From contig NZ_BOPG01000087.1 in the NCBI RefSeq assembly GCF_016863635.1, positions 1 to 53,148 on the forward strand: a stretch of 53,148 bases of DNA, in the 5' to 3' direction. Below are positions 1 to 7,998 of the stretch, in pieces (the stretch's first letter is position 1; each line of letters starts with the position of its first letter). The stretch comes from Virgisporangium aurantiacum. Lineage in GTDB: Bacteria; Actinomycetota; Actinomycetes; Mycobacteriales; Micromonosporaceae. Below the pieces are notes generated by a model. That model searched no databases. It had not been told where the DNA came from and worked only from the letters and a program-made list of their open reading frames with translations. A program made the position numbers and the translations under genes.

Positions 1-1
1 C

Positions 2-2143
2 CCGGTCACCGGCGCCGCGGTCGGTGCGCCACTCACCGGCCACACCGCCCTGGTGCGGGCGTTGGCGGCGGTGCCCGGCCCGGACGGACGTACCCTGCTC
101 GCCTCCGCCGGCGCCGACGGGACGATGCGGCTATGGGGCCTAGATTTTCGGCACGGCGTCGGGATCCGCGGCTTCTCCGATCGTCGGGCACAGCAGGACC
201 TGCTGGGGCGCGAGCGATTGGTGGAAGTGCTTGCCGGGCTGATGCGCGGCGGCGGGGATCGCGGAGTTCGGGATGAGGGGCCGACTGTCGTCTCTATCGA
301 AGGTCCCTGGGGCTCTGGGAAAACCTCGGTGATGGGGCTGCTGCACGCCGCATTGTGCCCCACGGCCGGCCGTACCTCGGGAACGACCGACCTGAAACCG
401 GTTCGGCGTGCAGCGCCCGGACACTCCGGCCGGGTGCGCACCGCAAGGGCGTGGCTGTCAGCACGGTGGCAGGCCCGACGGTTGACCGTCGGCACCGCAA
501 GGGCGTGGCTGTCAGCACGGTGGCAGGCCCGACGGTTGACGGTCGGCGCCGCCGCTCGCATGCTGACCGCCGTCCGTCCCCACACCGATGCGGTACTGCC
601 GATCCCGGCGGGCGGCCTGGCCGGACGCATCGTGGGTGTGTGGTTCAACCCGTGGGCTCATCAGTCCGCTGACCAGGTATGGGCCGGGCTGACCCGGCAG
701 GTAATCGACGCTGTCGGGGGCGCCCTGCTCGGCGACTGCGATGCCGCCGAGCGGTACTGGTTCGTGCGCAACCTCGGCCGGCTTGACCGACGCAAGGTCC
801 ACCAGCAGCTGTGGAAGCGGATCCGGTCCCCGCTGCTCGTCGTCTCCGCGTTCGCCGTGCTGGCCCCGCTGATCGCCCAGGTCGCAATCAAACCCTCCGA
901 CGAGAAGCTGTTTGGCTGGCCGGTGCCGTCCGGGCTCCTCGCCGCAGCGGTCCCTGCCCTGCTGCTCCTGCTGGGGCTGGCCCACACCGCCGGCCGGTAT
1001 GTATTCGCCCGGGCCTCGTCGTTCCTGCCCGGTGACCTGTTCAGCGGACCGGTCGTCAGCGGCGCCCTGGCCCAAACCGACGCGACCCGCGACGCCGCGC
1101 TCCATGATCCGTACTTCCACGCCCGCTCGGGCTACCTGTATCTCGTTCAGCACAGCGTCAAAGCACTGCTGCAAGATCTGGAACACGCCGACGGTGAACT
1201 CGTCGTGTTCGTCGACGACCTCGACCGGTGCGCGCCCTCAACCACCGCACAGGTCCTTGAAGCAATCAACCTGTTCCTATCCGAGTCGTTCCCCCGGGCC
1301 AGGTTCGTCCTCGGACTCGACCCCGCTGTCGTAGCCGCCCACATTGATCGCACCTACACCGACCTGCTCGGCACCCCCACCACCCGCCACCCCGGCGATC
1401 CCAGCCCAGGCTGGACCTTCTTGCGCAAACTCATCCAGCTCCCCGTCACACTTCCCAGCGTCCCCGATACCGGCCTGGACCGGCTCCTGACCGACACGCT
1501 CGGACCCACCACCGCACTCGACCACCCCGATCCGCGCAGCTCCCCAACCATCCCGCCAACCCCCACCACCCTGACCCAACCCTCCAACGCACGCACGGTC
1601 CATGACCCGGCGCCGAGCTTCACCCCGCCACCAACACAGGGCCCAGAACCGGCCGCAAGCAGGATGATCGCCTCCACCATGTCCGTGACAGACACCCAGA
1701 TGGCATGGCGACTCGAACGTCACCCCGTCGTCCGGGAACGACTCCGCGAGCGGCTGGCCGACCAACCGGATCGATCGGTGCGTGAAGCCAAACGGCTCAT
1801 GACCATCTGGCAGTTCGCGGTACGCCTCCTACAGGAAAACGCCCCGCTCACCGGAGACGACGCCGTCCGACGCGCCCAGCAACTCGTCGTCGTGGCCGAA
1901 CTCCTCACCCGCTGGCCCGCCCAACAGCGCCTCCTCCGCGCCCCATACACCGACCCGCACACCCCGCGCACGCGTGGCCTCGATGCCCTCGCCGCAGCCG
2001 TCCACGACGACCTCGCCTGGAACCGCACCATCGCCAGGCTCGGCCAACCACTCAACGACGCCAGCACCAGCACCGCGCTGCGCCGTCTACTCCACGACTA
2101 TGACGGATCCCACGTCACCGACCTCTACGGCCAGCTGGGATAG
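2..2143 (+). CDS. WD40-linked KAP-family P-loop NTPase, 5' end outside window
   Basis: The frame is open from base 2. The first start in view (GTG 53) lies inside a WD40 blade (…SAGADGTMRLWGL), so the protein begins upstream. Numbered from base 53, a Walker A GPWGSGKT lies at 84-91 and a Walker B VVFVDDLDRC near 384-393. Two hydrophobic helices (about 258-280 and 293-315) sit between them, the layout of KAP NTPases, whose ATPase core is tethered to the inner membrane by an inserted helical pair. KAP proteins are often linked to signalling, defence or membrane-complex assembly; the role here is unknown. The C-terminal half is helical with a Pro/Thr-rich linker near 500-540. A 54-bp tandem duplication near residues 129-164 adds an Arg/Trp-rich 18-residue repeat between Walker A and the helices. 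The family call is firm. Confidence 0.85.
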   Translation, partial: PVTGAAVGAPLTGHTALVRALAAVPGPDGRTLLASAGADGTMRLWGLDFRHGVGIRGFSDRRAQQDLLGRERLVEVLAGLMRGGGDRGVRDEGPTVVSIEGPWGSGKTSVMGLLHAALCPTAGRTSGTTDLKPVRRAAPGHSGRVRTARAWLSARWQARRLTVGTARAWLSARWQARRLTVGAAARMLTAVRPHTDAVLPIPAGGLAGRIVGVWFNPWAHQSADQVWAGLTRQVIDAVGGALLGDCDAAERYWFVRNLGRLDRRKVHQQLWKRIRSPLLVVSAFAVLAPLIAQVAIKPSDEKLFGWPVPSGLLAAAVPALLLLLGLAHTAGRYVFARASSFLPGDLFSGPVVSGALAQTDATRDAALHDPYFHARSGYLYLVQHSVKALLQDLEHADGELVVFVDDLDRCAPSTTAQVLEAINLFLSESFPRARFVLGLDPAVVAAHIDRTYTDLLGTPTTRHPGDPSPGWTFLRKLIQLPVTLPSVPDTGLDRLLTDTLGPTTALDHPDPRSSPTIPPTPTTLTQPSNARTVHDPAPSFTPPPTQGPEPAASRMIASTMSVTDTQMAWRLERHPVVRERLRERLADQPDRSVREAKRLMTIWQFAVRLLQENAPLTGDDAVRRAQQLVVVAELLTRWPAQQRLLRAPYTDPHTPRTRGLDALAAAVHDDLAWNRTIARLGQPLNDASTSTALRRLLHDYDGSHVTDLYGQLG
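438..545 (+). repeat. 54-bp tandem duplication inside the KAP gene
   Basis: Two adjacent 54-bp copies (438-491 and 492-545) differ by about one base (accgtcg versus acggtcg). They keep the frame and duplicate the 18-residue unit TARAWLSARWQARRLTVG. The near identity points to a recent slip or unequal exchange. Confidence 0.9.
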
Positions 2144-2198
2144 TCCCGCTCTCTTCTCGCCGGCTGGCGTGGCACGTCTCACCGGTCTGCGGCCGAGC

Positions 2199-2395
2199 TA
2201 CGCACCCCAGCGCCACTCACCCGGCGCCGCCCCAGGGGAAAGCACCGACGACCGCGGCCTGGCCATCGACCGCGTATGGTGACACCTCCGCAACGGCAAG
2301 CCCAGTCAGCGCTACCTGGACTTCCGGGCTGCCCTCACCCGCACATCCAGGTCCTCGCCGCAGCCATCGACGACCACAGGATCTCCGCCAACTAA
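2199..2395 (+). pseudogene. Degenerate C-terminus of an unrecognised protein
   Basis: The frame reads YAPQRHSPGAAPG, then DDRGLAIDRVW, an in-frame TGA, and HLRNGKPSQRYLDFRAAL; a one-base shift then gives HIQVLAAAIDDHRISAN and a TAA. The same YAPxRHSPGAxPG…DRGLA(I/V)DR motif recurs at 8182-8253, so this is a remnant of a family that occurs more than once here. I do not recognise the family. The final GCC AAC TAA codons coincide with a GCCAACTAA arm motif of the adjacent symmetric site, so this gene end and the site may be functionally linked. Confidence 0.5.
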
Positions 2396-2479
2396 CACGC
2401 AAACCCTCGCCGACTAACGCGCAAAGTCACACCGACTGTGACTGCCAGGCTTAGTTGGCCAATACAGGAGTTAGTTGGC
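2387..2479. repeat. 51-bp symmetric site (left copy) with outer arms
   Basis: The core at 2409-2459 is a nested palindrome with arms of 9-7-7-5-7-7-9 bases: GCCGACTAA, spacer CGCGCAA, AGTCACA, loop CCGAC, TGTGACT, spacer GCCAGGC, TTAGTTGGC. An extra GCCAACTAA (2387-2395) and an extra TTAGTTGGC (2471-2479) flank it almost symmetrically. A second copy with the same spacing and orientation lies at 5768-5818. The geometry fits a recombinase core site with arm sites, or an operator or iteron for a dimeric protein; no recombinase gene lies in between. Confidence 0.75.
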
Positions 2480-2559
2480 CACCGGCCGAGCAGCGGCTGG
2501 TGCGTGCGTCGATCGCTCCACGTGGTGATGAGGTGTACCTCAACCTGACCCGCCACGAT

Positions 2560-5394
2560 CTACGGACCGAAATCCAACCGAGTTGCGATCTTGCCTGACC
2601 CCGTGAGTCCGAACCTTCGCAAGCCGTCAGCGCCAACGGCATCGTCGGCCAGCGCCCGCAGGTTGGACAGTTCGAGTACTGCGCCGAGTTCGCCGCGGTC
2701 GGCAGCCTGTAGGTACAGCGCCTCGGCGTGGGCGAGGTTGCCGGCCTCCTTCCGCAGCCAGGCCAGCTTCAGCAGCGTGTGGGCGTCGCCACAGCTTGCA
2801 GCCTGGACTGCGAGGGCCTCGGCGCCAGCCTGATCTCCGGCCTGCAGTCGCAGTTCGGCCAAGGCCCGTAGTGCGCTCGCGTCGCCACGGCTGCCGGCCT
2901 GGACCGCAATCGCTTCGGCGCCGGCATGATCCCCGGCCTCCGCCCGCAGTTCGACCAGCCCCCACAGCCAGCCGACTTCGCCGCAGTCGGCGGCCTGGAC
3001 GTACAACGCCTCGGCACTAGCGAGGTCCCCGGTCTCCCTCCGCAACTGGGCCAGCCTCCACAGTGCGCCGGCGTGGCCGCGGTCGGCGGCCTGGACGTAC
3101 AGCGCCTCGGCACTAGCGAGGTCCCCGGCCTTCTTGCGCAGCCAAGCCAGCCACCACAGCGGGATGGCGTCGCCCTGGTCGGCAGCCTGGACCGCCAGTG
3201 CTTCAGCGCTGGCACGGTCCCCGGCCTTCTCCCGCAGCTCGACCAGACTCGACAGTGCGCTGGCGTGGCCGCGGTCGGCGGCCTGGAGGTACAGCGCTTC
3301 GGCAGCTGCGATGTCGCCCGCTTCCTCCCGCAGCCAGGCCAGGTCCCCCAGCGGGATCGCGTCGCCCTGATGGGCTGCCTGGACCGCCAGTGCTTCAGCG
3401 CTGGCACGGTCCCCGGCCTTCTCCCGTAGCTGGACCAGCCCCCGCAGCGCGACGGCGTGGCCGCGGTCGGCGGCCTGGAGGTACAGCGCGTCCGCAGCAG
3501 CGGTATCCCCGGCCTTCTCCCGTAGCTGGGCCAACCCTTGTAGCCCGCCGAGTTTGCCGCGGTCGGCGGCCCGCATATACAACGCCTCGATACCAGCCGC
3601 ATCCCCGGTCTCCTTCCGCAACTGGGCCAGCGCCCATAGCGCGCCGACGCTGCCACATTCGGCGGCCTGCGTGTACAGCACCTCGGCGCCAGCGATGTCA
3701 CCCGCCCGTTCCCGCATGGCGCCCAGGGTGAACAACGCGTCGAAGTCGCCGCGGCTGGCGGCCGGGGTGTACAGCCAGATGGCGTGCTGGTAGCGGCCCC
3801 GGTGTTCGGCCTGCTGACCGAGGTGTCGGAGCAGGTTGGGGTCGGTGATCGTGGTCGCGAACCTGTGCCACAGGCTGTCGGGTGGGTAGATGCCGGCGCG
3901 TTCGGTGCGGCCGAGTTGTTCGAGGTAGTCGGCCAGCCGGTAGCACGGCTGCCCGTCCTGGCGGGGTGGGTCATCGGGGCGGGCGCGGATGCGGGTCAGC
4001 GGACCGCGTGCGCCCTTGCATGGGGTCGCGGTGTAGGCCAGGGCCTGTTCCAGCCAGTCCTCGCCGAGGGTGTCCCAGTCGTGGTCGTCGAGGTAGCCGG
4101 GCGCGGCCTGTTCCAGCAGGGCATGCGGCAACGCGAGCGGGTGGCCGAGGCGGCGGGCGTCCATCGCCGCCTGGATGATCGCCCGGGCCGCGGGTGGGGC
4201 GTTGCGGTAGCGGTCTTCCAACGCAGGTGCGCCGGCCAGGTACTGGGTGATCCGGCCGGCCTCGGCGTGGGCGGCGGCCAGGTCCACCCGTGGATCGGCC
4301 TCCGCGTCCAGCCCGGCCAGCTCGGCGGGGGTGAACGCGTCCGGCACGGTGATCGCAGTGCCAGCCGCCAGCAGGTCCCGGGCCTGCGCATATGGATCCG
4401 GTGCGTCTGCCGCCGGGCGGGTGGTCAACGTCGACCAGTACTGCGGCCACGCCGTGGCCAACAGCAGCACCGGCCCCCGACCCGGATCGGTCACCAGGGT
4501 GCGTAGACCGGCGGCGATCCGCTCACCCAACCCCTCGTCGGTGGGCATCAGGTAGTGCTGGGCCTCGTTCAGCCACACCACCGTGTACGGCCCGACCCGG
4601 TCGAGGTCGGCCAACGCGGCCTGCGGGTGGGTCGGATCGAACGGATGCCACACCCACCACCGCCTCGGCTGCCGCCCATCCAGATACCGGACCAGCTCCC
4701 AACAGGCCCGGGTCTTGCCCGTCGACGACCCACCCACCAACGTCACCAACCGCGACAGCCCGCCGTCGAGCATATGGTCGACGACCTCACGCAGCCTGGC
4801 GTCGTGTGATCGCGGCAGATACCCGGGCAACAAGTCCGGCACCGTGCCGGTGCCGGGCACCTGGATCGCTGGGTGCACCTCCAACGCCAGGGGGTCACAC
4901 TGGTCGATTGGCCGGCCAAGCCGGTGCGACGGCGCGTCCGCAGGATGGCGCCGCTCGTTGGCGCCGGCCTGACGCTGCCGGACCGCCTCCTGGTGGAGGT
5001 CCAGCCACCACGCCACCGGACGCGATTGGTAACGGTCGGTGCGGACCGCTCGGGGCTGGAGATATTCGACCAGGAACCGGACGACGGCCGGATGGGCAGG
5101 CACCGCCTTGCGCCCGAACCAGTCACTCAGCCGCTGCGCGGTGATCGCCAACGGCGGCTGCTGCGCGGCGGCTTGGCGTACCAGCGTCGTGTACGACGGC
5201 TCACCGGCCGCGTGCCGCAACTCTGCCAGTTCGGTGAGCAGCCGTTCGGCGGCGGTTGCCGGAACGCCAGTCACCGCGTGCCGCCGGTGCGGTCCGGGTG
5301 GTATCCGGATCCGGACCGGACCGGACCCTTTGTCACCTGTGGTGAGCTCGCCACGGGCACACGGTAGCCGAAGCCGGTCTCGGCGGACCCCCAC
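2560..5394 (-). CDS. HTH / P-loop NTPase / 32-residue helical-repeat protein
   Basis: This 944-residue protein has three visible parts. Residues about 45-120 look like a helix-turn-helix region (TLVRQAAAQQPPLAITAQRLSDWFG). A nucleotide-binding domain carries Walker A GGSSTGKT (221-228) and a Walker B-like VVWLNEAQHYL (about 272-282), with Asn-Glu where Asp-Glu is usual. From about 550 to the end there are about twelve repeats of exactly 32 residues (consensus RGxAxALxxLAxLRExAGDxAxAEALYxQAAD), related to TPR/Sel1 but shorter than 34 or 36. The organisation resembles STAND-type signalling ATPases, which I infer rather than see. The start is uncertain: residues before about 40 are low-complexity, and a GTG near 5274 is an alternative. 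The gene is flanked by the two 51-bp sites and is divergent from the small gene at 5450. Confidence 0.8.
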   Translation of the reverse strand: MGVRRDRLRLPCARGELTTGDKGSGPVRIRIPPGPHRRHAVTGVPATAAERLLTELAELRHAAGEPSYTTLVRQAAAQQPPLAITAQRLSDWFGRKAVPAHPAVVRFLVEYLQPRAVRTDRYQSRPVAWWLDLHQEAVRQRQAGANERRHPADAPSHRLGRPIDQCDPLALEVHPAIQVPGTGTVPDLLPGYLPRSHDARLREVVDHMLDGGLSRLVTLVGGSSTGKTRACWELVRYLDGRQPRRWWVWHPFDPTHPQAALADLDRVGPYTVVWLNEAQHYLMPTDEGLGERIAAGLRTLVTDPGRGPVLLLATAWPQYWSTLTTRPAADAPDPYAQARDLLAAGTAITVPDAFTPAELAGLDAEADPRVDLAAAHAEAGRITQYLAGAPALEDRYRNAPPAARAIIQAAMDARRLGHPLALPHALLEQAAPGYLDDHDWDTLGEDWLEQALAYTATPCKGARGPLTRIRARPDDPPRQDGQPCYRLADYLEQLGRTERAGIYPPDSLWHRFATTITDPNLLRHLGQQAEHRGRYQHAIWLYTPAASRGDFDALFTLGAMRERAGDIAGAEVLYTQAAECGSVGALWALAQLRKETGDAAGIEALYMRAADRGKLGGLQGLAQLREKAGDTAAADALYLQAADRGHAVALRGLVQLREKAGDRASAEALAVQAAHQGDAIPLGDLAWLREEAGDIAAAEALYLQAADRGHASALSSLVELREKAGDRASAEALAVQAADQGDAIPLWWLAWLRKKAGDLASAEALYVQAADRGHAGALWRLAQLRRETGDLASAEALYVQAADCGEVGWLWGLVELRAEAGDHAGAEAIAVQAGSRGDASALRALAELRLQAGDQAGAEALAVQAASCGDAHTLLKLAWLRKEAGNLAHAEALYLQAADRGELGAVLELSNLRALADDAVGADGLRRFGLTGSGKIATRLDFGP

Positions 5395-5449
5395 CGGACA
5401 TCCGAGAACTGACGGGCAGCAACCACCACCTAGCGCCCGGGAGTCCTCG

Positions 5450-5635
5450 ATGTCCGCCTTATCCGCGCTGATCCACGACGGAGCACTCGCCGCCGGGATC
5501 GGAACCGTGCTCTACACGGCCACCGTCGCCACTGCCGCTCTGACCGCGCTGCTTGCCCGGACCCCGCGGCGGCGCCGCGACGCTCGGGCTGTCCTCACCA
5601 TCCTGCTGCGCCGCCCCACTACCCCGCCCGAGTGA
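5450..5635 (+). CDS. Small membrane protein, unknown function
   Basis: This 61-residue ORF starts at ATG 5450, with GGGAG about 7 bases upstream as ribosome-binding site. Residues about 10-37 (DGALAAGIGTVLYTATVATAALTALLA) form one hydrophobic helix, followed by a basic tail (RTPRRRRDARAVLTILLRR), so the C-terminus is probably cytoplasmic. It is divergent from the repeat protein and lies inside the segment bounded by the two 51-bp sites. No function is recognised; it could be a partner or a small toxin, but the sequence does not decide this. Confidence 0.6.
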   Translation: MSALSALIHDGALAAGIGTVLYTATVATAALTALLARTPRRRRDARAVLTILLRRPTTPPE

Positions 5636-5690
5636 GCAGTGCCGAGGAGTTCGGACATCCGTGCACACGACCTCGGACTTCAACACTTAG

Positions 5691-5818
5691 GCCAAGTAAC
5701 GCTTGCAACTTTGGCCAGCTAACCCCTGCAGATCCGCAACGCGCGGCTGGCTGACGAGCTCAGAGTGGCCAACTAGAGGCTGCAGTCACACCGACTGTGA
5801 GCGTCCGCGTTAGTTGGC
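5691..5818. repeat. 51-bp symmetric site (right copy) with extra arms
   Basis: The core at 5768-5818 reads GCCAACTAG, AGGCTGC, AGTCACA, CCGAC, TGTGAGC, GTCCGCG, TTAGTTGGC, with the same spacing as the left copy. The central 17 bases (AGTCACACCGACTGTGA) and the outer right arm are identical in both copies, while the two spacers differ. Related arms occur at 5691-5699 (GCCAAGTAA) and 5714-5722 (GCCAGCTAA). Conserved arms with drifting spacers suggest protein binding rather than simple duplication. Confidence 0.75.
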
Positions 5819-6102
5819 GGAAGTCGTTCACGGTGGTTGGCGGCTCGGTTCTTCATCCCTGCGCACGGGCGGGACCTCGACGGAACGGTCGCGTGGAGCA
5901 GGTCGGCCGGTCGCCGCTCTCCCCCCGTCGGGGGCGACCAGCCGCCCTTTTGATCCGAACGCTGAAGGTCGGCTACTGCTCGGCGGCCCGGCTACGGGAT
6001 CGGCAGGGAATCCGGCGTGGGGTCCGGCACTGCCTCGGTGGCCGGTTCATCGGTGGCCGGGTGGAAAGCGGCAGCAGGTGAGATAGGTCTGAAGCTGGGT
6101 AA

Positions 6103-6222
6103 GTTGAGCGGAAGCTTGGCATATCCGGAAACTTCGACGAATTCTTGGGAGGTTGGCGGAATAAGACGGAGGTCTTTGACCTAGATGAATTGGATGCGCT
6201 TAAGAACAAATGGAGGCCGTGA
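6103..6222 (+). pseudogene. AT-richer gene relic (C-terminal fragment)
   Basis: Between 5819 and 6353 I see no intact gene. The one coding-looking stretch is an AT-richer reading frame that ends …SGNFDEFLGGWRNKTEVFDL then DELDALKNKWRP and TGA. It has no start codon and a stop just upstream, so it is at best the tail of a lost gene. Its base composition differs from the surroundings, suggesting foreign origin. Family unknown. Confidence 0.3.
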
Positions 6223-6353
6223 TCGCCAGTGAGGCTCAAAGGCGGTGCGTCAGGTCATTAGCCGACCTTCTCTTCCCAACATCGGCATTTCGAAGCAGTC
6301 ATTCAATCTCGAAGTAACCGCCACGGCCGGTCCGGGAAGAATAGGACCCGGGG

Positions 6354-6731
6354 TTGGCACGGGTTCGGATTGTCGCGGACGAACCCGCGCTGCAGACAAG
6401 CACGGTCAGTAGCCACTTGGCTGACAGCGTTATTTCGAGCGGCGGACTGGCCGATGGCCCGGCGACACCAGACTTTCACCGCGGCGAGGTCGACACCAAC
6501 GGGATCCTCTCGTTCTTCGCCAGCAAAATCGCACCGATCCTGTTGGTGGTGCTGGGCGTCATCTTCATCGCTCGCGCGAGCAAGGGCGAAGTGTCGCGGG
6601 TGCTCACCAGCTCCGCGATCGCCATCATCGGGCTCGCGTTCATCGCCGGTGCGGCGACCCTGTTCTTCGTCGGAGGGTCCCTGATCGACGTGGTCTTCAA
6701 GAAGGCCGGCGATGCGGCTGCGCATCGATGA
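6354..6731 (+). CDS. Small two-helix membrane protein of an integrative conjugative element
   Basis: The C-terminal 75 residues (from about VDTNGILSFFASKIAPILL) hold two hydrophobic helices, ILLVVLGVIFIARA and IAIIGLAFIAGAATLFFVGG. Size, order and the VDTNG-type start resemble the short TrbC/VirB2-like membrane proteins encoded at the head of conjugation modules in actinobacterial integrative elements. The natural start would be near 6490, but the codon there is GTC, so either translation begins upstream (TTG 6354) or the start is mutated. The next gene fragment overlaps the 3' end, as in an intact transfer operon. I infer a degraded conjugative element, since no other transfer genes follow. 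Confidence 0.5.
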   Translation: MARVRIVADEPALQTSTVSSHLADSVISSGGLADGPATPDFHRGEVDTNGILSFFASKIAPILLVVLGVIFIARASKGEVSRVLTSSAIAIIGLAFIAGAATLFFVGGSLIDVVFKKAGDAAAHR

Positions 6732-6840
6732 CCACATCTACCGGGCACGGCTGGTCTACCTCGAACCACCTGGGTACACCCTGCCGGTGCAGTGGCCCGG
6801 ACGCGCTACGGCCCACTCATACCAGCACGCCATTGCCTGA
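6712..6840 (+). pseudogene. Truncated conjugal transfer protein (N-terminal fragment)
   Basis: An ATG at 6712 overlaps the preceding gene by 20 bases and opens MRLRIDDHIYRARLVYLEPP, then GYTLPVQWP, followed by unrelated residues and TGA at 6838-6840 (42 residues). The opening resembles the N-terminus of a longer transfer membrane protein that commonly follows the small two-helix protein in actinobacterial conjugation operons (recalled, not searched). The abrupt end points to a deletion that removed the rest of the transfer module. Confidence 0.5.
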
Positions 6841-7033
6841 CCGCAGAGCGAACCACGCCCGGCAAAGCCACATCCGCGTTCGGAACGAGCTCGTGTGACT
6901 CTGCACGACCAGGACGCCGGTCCCTGCCGCGTGGCGGTGGCCTGCGGGATCGCGCTCAGGATGAATGCGTGGCGGCTTGCGCGCCGAAGCACCCGCCGCC
7001 TCGCCGCCCCTGCTCAACATCGATTCGCGGCGT

Positions 7034-7171
7034 TCAACAAGCAGCGCGGTCCGAACCGTGAGGAACGGCTGCTTGTATACCTGCATAACGGCCGCCATCC
7101 GAGAAGCTGTCGGGAGTTACGTTGAGGACACCGACGACGACTGGTGACGCGGCGGTCAGCGGGTCGGTCAC
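7034..7171 (-). pseudogene. folP: Dihydropteroate synthase (FolP) N-terminal fragment
   Basis: From GTG 7171 the frame reads VTDPLTAASPVVVGVLNVTP then DSFSDGGRYAGIQAAV, stopping 45 residues in. GVLNVTPDSFSDGGRY is the pterin-binding signature at the start of dihydropteroate synthase (about 270-290 residues). Everything after the first beta-strand and loop is missing, so the product cannot be active. The break lies where the sequence passes into the conjugative-element remnants, suggesting that an insertion or deletion cut the gene. A functional folP must be elsewhere. Confidence 0.8.
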
Positions 7172-7510
7172 GGTACGAACGTTACCCTTCCCGGCCGTGT
7201 TGATCATTGACTCGACCGCGCGGCGGTACGCTGGACAAAACGGTCGTGCCAGGCTGGCGGTGACGATGTCGTCACCTTGTTCGAAAGGACAAGAGCAACG
7301 TACGCTCTGTTCGAGACCTCTATTCGGAGGGTGAAACTGGGCAAAACACATGCGCCAGTAAGGGGGCCTTGGTATGGCCGTCGGGGCTGGGCGTCGAAGT
7401 ATTGGCTACTGCCCACAGGAACCTGTCCTGCGAATAGTGAAGCGAATGCTGGAAAATTGGAGGCGCCATTGGAGTGGCCACATAAGAAAGCTTCCGAATT
7501 CCAAAATGGC

Positions 7511-7543
7511 GGGTGGCCTTCAGCCACTAACTGAAGACCACCC
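7511..7543 (+). terminator. Hairpin, possible terminator or attenuator
   Basis: GGGTGGCCTTCAG (7511-7523) can pair with CTGAAGACCACCC (7531-7543) around CCACTAA, with one mismatch. It lies 35 bases before the small gene at 7579. The leader 7172-7510 is AT-richer and holds no ORF I can support, so this may be the end of a lost transcript or a leader structure for the 7579 gene. No T-run follows. Confidence 0.4.
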
Positions 7544-7578
7544 AGGCAATACGCACTCTTTGGGGAGGCGGTATCACC

Positions 7579-7800
7579 ATGACCAGTATACGAGGTTGGC
7601 TGAGGCGACGGCAGTGGGTGGATCCACGAAACCGTGCCGACGTGCAACAAGGTTCCGAACCGGGACAGACAAGGTCGTCCAGTTTCGAACGACGGATGAT
7701 CATCACTGGCGCCGTCGCGGCCGTCGTGACAGCCTCGGCTGAAACACTCCACGCGTTCGCGGACGTAGCTCATCTGCTGATCGTCTATCTCGGCCAGTAA
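7579..7800 (+). CDS. Small hypothetical protein with hydrophobic C-terminus
   Basis: This 73-residue ORF starts at ATG 7579, with GGGGAGG about 11 bases upstream as ribosome-binding site. The N-terminal half is basic and polar. The C-terminal half (RMIITGAVAAVVTASAETLH then AFADVAHLLIVYLGQ) is hydrophobic enough for one membrane-associated helix. A strong hairpin follows 20 bases after the stop, as expected for a real transcription unit. No family is recognised and no neighbour suggests a role. Confidence 0.5.
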   Translation: MTSIRGWLRRRQWVDPRNRADVQQGSEPGQTRSSSFERRMIITGAVAAVVTASAETLHAFADVAHLLIVYLGQ

Positions 7801-7819
7801 CGTCTGGCATGTCGAAGTC

Positions 7820-7846
7820 GGGCGGCGGCGAATTTCGCCGCCGCCC
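7820..7846 (+). terminator. Strong GC hairpin terminator
   Basis: GGGCGGCGGCGA (7820-7831) pairs perfectly with TCGCCGCCGCCC (7835-7846) around a three-base loop, followed by TTTCG. It lies just downstream of the 7579-7800 gene and fits an intrinsic terminator of actinobacterial type with a short T-run. Confidence 0.7.
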
Positions 7847-7998
7847 TTTCGCAGCTTTTGGGTCTGCAGCGTCTGCGCTCCACCGCATCGTCCGGTGGTT
7901 GACGTTTCGATCCCGTCAACCGGGTTGCACTGGGCGTCGATGAGTCGCCTACCACCGATAATTGGACGGACTCACGCGATCCGGCTACAGCGGGCCGG

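Noticed and set aside
2387..2479. Repeated GCCAACTAA/TTAGTTGGC motifs as a CRISPR array
   Set aside because: Units are nine bases, in both orientations, with unequal short gaps and no cas genes. They are arms of a symmetric site instead.
5797..6086. Two overlapping plus-strand ORFs after the right 51-bp site
   Set aside because: No ribosome-binding site, Arg-rich composition, and no motif in either frame.
7204..7773. Minus-strand ORF of 189 codons
   Set aside because: It crosses two hairpins and the folP upstream region, with poor codon bias; not supported as a gene.
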